In this document: piece by piece, positions 4,125 through 5,701 of the stretch | Layout of the letters: each line of letters begins with the position of its first letter | Position numbering within the stretch: the first letter of the stretch is position 1 | Assembly: GCA_026647385.1 (NCBI GenBank) | Contig: JAPKGY010000256.1 | Span: forward strand, 1 to 5,701 | DNA length: 5,701 bases | Reading direction: 5' to 3' | Origin: Phycisphaerae bacterium | GTDB taxonomy: Bacteria > Planctomycetota > Phycisphaerae > UBA1845 > PWPN01 | Translations under genes and position numbers: made by a program | The notes under the pieces: generated by a model | Database searches by the model: none | Told to the model about the DNA's origin: nothing | Seen by the model: only the letters and a program-made list of their open reading frames with translations

Positions 4125-5701
4125 ATGCGTGGAATCGTGACGACCCTGTTGCTGTTGGCTGCCAACGCACCTGTGCCGGCCGCCGACCGGCCCAACGTGC
4201 TCTTCTTCGCCATGGACGACCTGAACGACTGGGTCGGCTGCCTCGGCGGTCATCCGCAGGTCAAGACGCCGCACATGGATCGGCTCGCCCGCGCGGGAAC
4301 GGTCTTCCTCAACGCCCACTGCCAGTCGCCGCTGTGCAACCCGTCGCGCACAAGCCTGCTGATCGGCCTGCGCCCGTCGACCACGGGCGTTTACGCCCTC
4401 GAGCCGTGGTTCCGCACGTCGCCCCCGCTCAAGGACCTCGTCACCCTGCCGCAATACTTCAAAGCCAACGGCTACCGCGCGCTGACCACGGGAAAAATCT
4501 GGCACGACGCCTACCCGCCCAAGGACGAGCGAACGACCGGCCGGGAAATCGACGTCTGGGGCGTACACGGCGGGCACAGGCCGATGCCGCCGAAGAAATT
4601 CGTCGACACTCCCTCCAAGCACCCGTTGATGGATTGGGGCCCCTACCCGGATCGCGACGAGTTGATGGACGACTACAAGGTGGCGGACTGGGCCATCGAA
4701 CAGATCAAGTCCATGCCGAAAGAAAAACCCTTCTTCCTCTGCGTGGGCATCCGCAAGCCGCACGTCCCCTGCTGCGTGCCGCCCAAGTGGTTCGATCTCT
4801 ATCCGACGTCGTCGCTGATCCTGCCGCCGGTTCTCGACGGCGACCGCGACGACACGCCGCGTTTCTCGTGGTACCTCCATTGGAAGCTGCCCGAACCGCG
4901 TCTGGCCTGGCTAAAGGCAAACAACCAGTGGGAGCCGCTGGTCCGCGCATATCTGGCGTGCGTCAGTTTCGCCGACGCCCAGGTTGGCCGGGTGCTTGAT
5001 GCTCTCGAGGAAGCCAGGCTGGCCGGCAACACGGTGGTCGTTTTGTGGGGCGACAACGGCTTTCACCTCGGCGAGAAGGCGATCACCGGCAAGAACACGC
5101 TGTGGGACCGCTCGACGCGCGTGCCGCTCATCTTCGCCGGGCCTGGGGTTTCGGCCAAAGGCCGATGCAATCAGCCGGCGGAACTGCTGGACATCTACCC
5201 GACGCTGAACGAGCTTTGCCGGCTGCCCGCCAAGGCCGGCCTGGAAGGCCACAGCCTCGTGCCGCAGTTGAAGCAAGCCGACGCCCCGCGCGAATGGCCG
5301 GCCATCACCACCCACGGCCCGAACAATCACGGCATCCGAACCGAGAAATGGCGCTACGTTCGCTACGCCGACGGCTCGGAAGAACTCTACGACATGACGG
5401 CTGACGCGAAGGAATGGACCAACCTGGCCGGCGATCCGCGCTGCAAGGATACGAAGCGCGAACTCGCTCAATGGCTTCCGAAAGTCAACGCCGCGCCGGT
5501 CCCGGAGAGCCAATCCCGCCTGATCGACGTGCGCGACGGCCAGCCCTACTGGGAAAACGAGCCCATCGGCGAAAACAACCCGATCCCGATGGCGACTCGT
5601 TCCCCGTGCCAAGCGATTCAAAGAGGACGATGCGACCGCCGGGCGTCAGGACGCGCCGCATTTCCGCCATCCACGTTTCCAGTTCTTCGCGCCAGGTGTC
5701 G
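4125..5701 (+). CDS. Exported sulfatase, iduronate-2-sulfatase-like (S1 family); native 3' end lost, open to window edge
   Basis: The frame from ATG 4125 has no stop up to base 5701. It starts 3 bases after the first sulfatase with a strong SD. A signal peptide is visible (MRGIVTTLLLLAANAPVPAA, cleavage near Ala20), followed by RPNVLFFAMDDLNDW with metal ligands Asp31 and Asp32. The active site is a classical CxPxR: Cys71-Asn-Pro-Ser-Arg75 (codon 71 at 4335). Further expected residues are Lys124/His127 (TGKIWH), Lys211/His213 (RKPHVP), Asp310-Asn311 (WGDNGFHLGEK) and Lys323 (GKNTLWDRSTR). This pattern resembles iduronate-2-sulfatase-type enzymes, which remove sulfate from uronic-acid-containing glycans. 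The C-terminal WLPKVNAAP...PYWENEPIGENNPIP is as expected for bacterial members, which from memory stop within a few residues of this point. Here codons from 5589 on read antisense through a methyltransferase gene, so residues 489-525 are not native. Substrate is inferred only. Confidence 0.9.
   Translation, partial: MRGIVTTLLLLAANAPVPAADRPNVLFFAMDDLNDWVGCLGGHPQVKTPHMDRLARAGTVFLNAHCQSPLCNPSRTSLLIGLRPSTTGVYALEPWFRTSPPLKDLVTLPQYFKANGYRALTTGKIWHDAYPPKDERTTGREIDVWGVHGGHRPMPPKKFVDTPSKHPLMDWGPYPDRDELMDDYKVADWAIEQIKSMPKEKPFFLCVGIRKPHVPCCVPPKWFDLYPTSSLILPPVLDGDRDDTPRFSWYLHWKLPEPRLAWLKANNQWEPLVRAYLACVSFADAQVGRVLDALEEARLAGNTVVVLWGDNGFHLGEKAITGKNTLWDRSTRVPLIFAGPGVSAKGRCNQPAELLDIYPTLNELCRLPAKAGLEGHSLVPQLKQADAPREWPAITTHGPNNHGIRTEKWRYVRYADGSEELYDMTADAKEWTNLAGDPRCKDTKRELAQWLPKVNAAPVPESQSRLIDVRDGQPYWENEPIGENNPIPMATRSPCQAIQRGRCDRRASGRAAFPPSTFPVLRARC
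5485..5701 (-). CDS. Class I SAM-dependent methyltransferase, fragment (5' end outside window, C-terminus replaced)
   Basis: The frame enters from beyond 5701, reading DTWREELETW and then MAEMRRVLTPGGRIVLFESL. The RVLTPGGRIVLFE block is the post-motif III strand-turn-strand found in class I (Methyltransf_11/UbiE-like) methyltransferases, which move a methyl group from S-adenosylmethionine to small molecules, proteins or RNA. The following GTGNESP agrees with one subgroup. The ATG at 5670 is internal and not a start. After the Pro codon at 5592-5590 the frame reads only the antisense of the sulfatase C-terminus, ending at 5485, whereas relatives carry a further C-terminal region. The SAM-binding N-terminal part should lie to the right of the window. 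The real methyltransferase part is therefore about 5590-5701. The substrate cannot be inferred. Confidence 0.65.
   Translation of the reverse strand, partial: DTWREELETWMAEMRRVLTPGGRIVLFESLGTGNESPSGSGCFRRWARFPSRAGRRARRSGGIGSPGPARR

Noticed and set aside
2877..4880. 667-codon minus-strand open frame across both sulfatases
   Set aside because: It is antisense to two well-supported sulfatase genes, is rich in Arg, Val, Gly and His in a way typical of shadow frames, and spans the boundary between two genes.
3662..4999. 445-codon plus-strand frame overlapping the two sulfatases
   Set aside because: It is the off-frame reading of the sulfatase operon; the true frame from 4125 carries CxPxR and all metal ligands.
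4911..5621. 236-codon minus-strand frame under the second sulfatase
   Set aside because: Antisense shadow with no motif; the methyltransferase fragment in a different minus frame is the only supported minus-strand coding there.
1..5701. CRISPR array, tRNA or rRNA genes, toxin-antitoxin or defence system
   Set aside because: I saw no regularly spaced repeats with unique spacers and no recognisable RNA gene or defence protein; the lone methylase has no restriction partner in view.

Overview
The window looks like a piece of a GC-rich environmental bacterial genome, most likely of the Planctomycetota or a related polysaccharide-degrading lineage. The reasons are two tandem secreted sulfatases, an AGE-family sugar epimerase, and a short palindromic repeat that reads HGLEDRAT on one strand and RGTVFQAV on the other. 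From memory, HGLEARAT/GTAFQAV repeats of this kind are scattered through planctomycete genomes. The lineage is an inference; no rRNA or marker gene is present.

Layout, left to right. (1) 3-545 (+) is the catalytic C-terminal part of a tyrosine recombinase/integrase that begins outside the window. (2) 596-1342 (+) is a D12-class (Dam-like) adenine-N6 DNA methylase. It has a good N-terminus and a variable 17-residue repeat region, but its homology ends at about 1195, before the catalytic DPPY motif. Together these look like the remnant of a phage or integrative element, with a visibly lower GC content than what follows. (3) 1197-1250 holds the palindromic dispersed repeat. (4) 852-2420 (-) is an AGE-family epimerase. 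Its enzyme part (about 1250-2420) keeps all expected catalytic residues, but the stop codon is gone and the frame runs about 130 codons antisense through the methylase. (5) 2421-2615 is a divergent intergenic region with TGATCGTG repeats. (6) 2616-4121 (+) and 4125-5701 (+) are two exported sulfatases three bases apart, clearly an operon. The second has no stop in the window and is easily missed because its frame is open to the edge. (7) 5701 down to 5485 (-) is the C-terminal part of a class I SAM-dependent methyltransferase whose homology stops at about 5590.

The epimerase and the two sulfatases form a believable unit for using sulfated glycans: the sulfatases desulfate outside the cytoplasm and the epimerase rearranges a released amino sugar or sugar inside. 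Each sulfatase needs formylglycine maturation, and no maturase is encoded here.

The most unusual property is architectural. The epimerase-sulfatase cassette (about 1250-5589) is bounded on both sides by a junction where two convergent genes are cut and fused tail to tail, all four losing their native 3' ends. This is either a real rearrangement or cassette insertion, helped at the left by the dispersed repeat, or a chimeric assembly. I do not see a clear new defence or other novel system.
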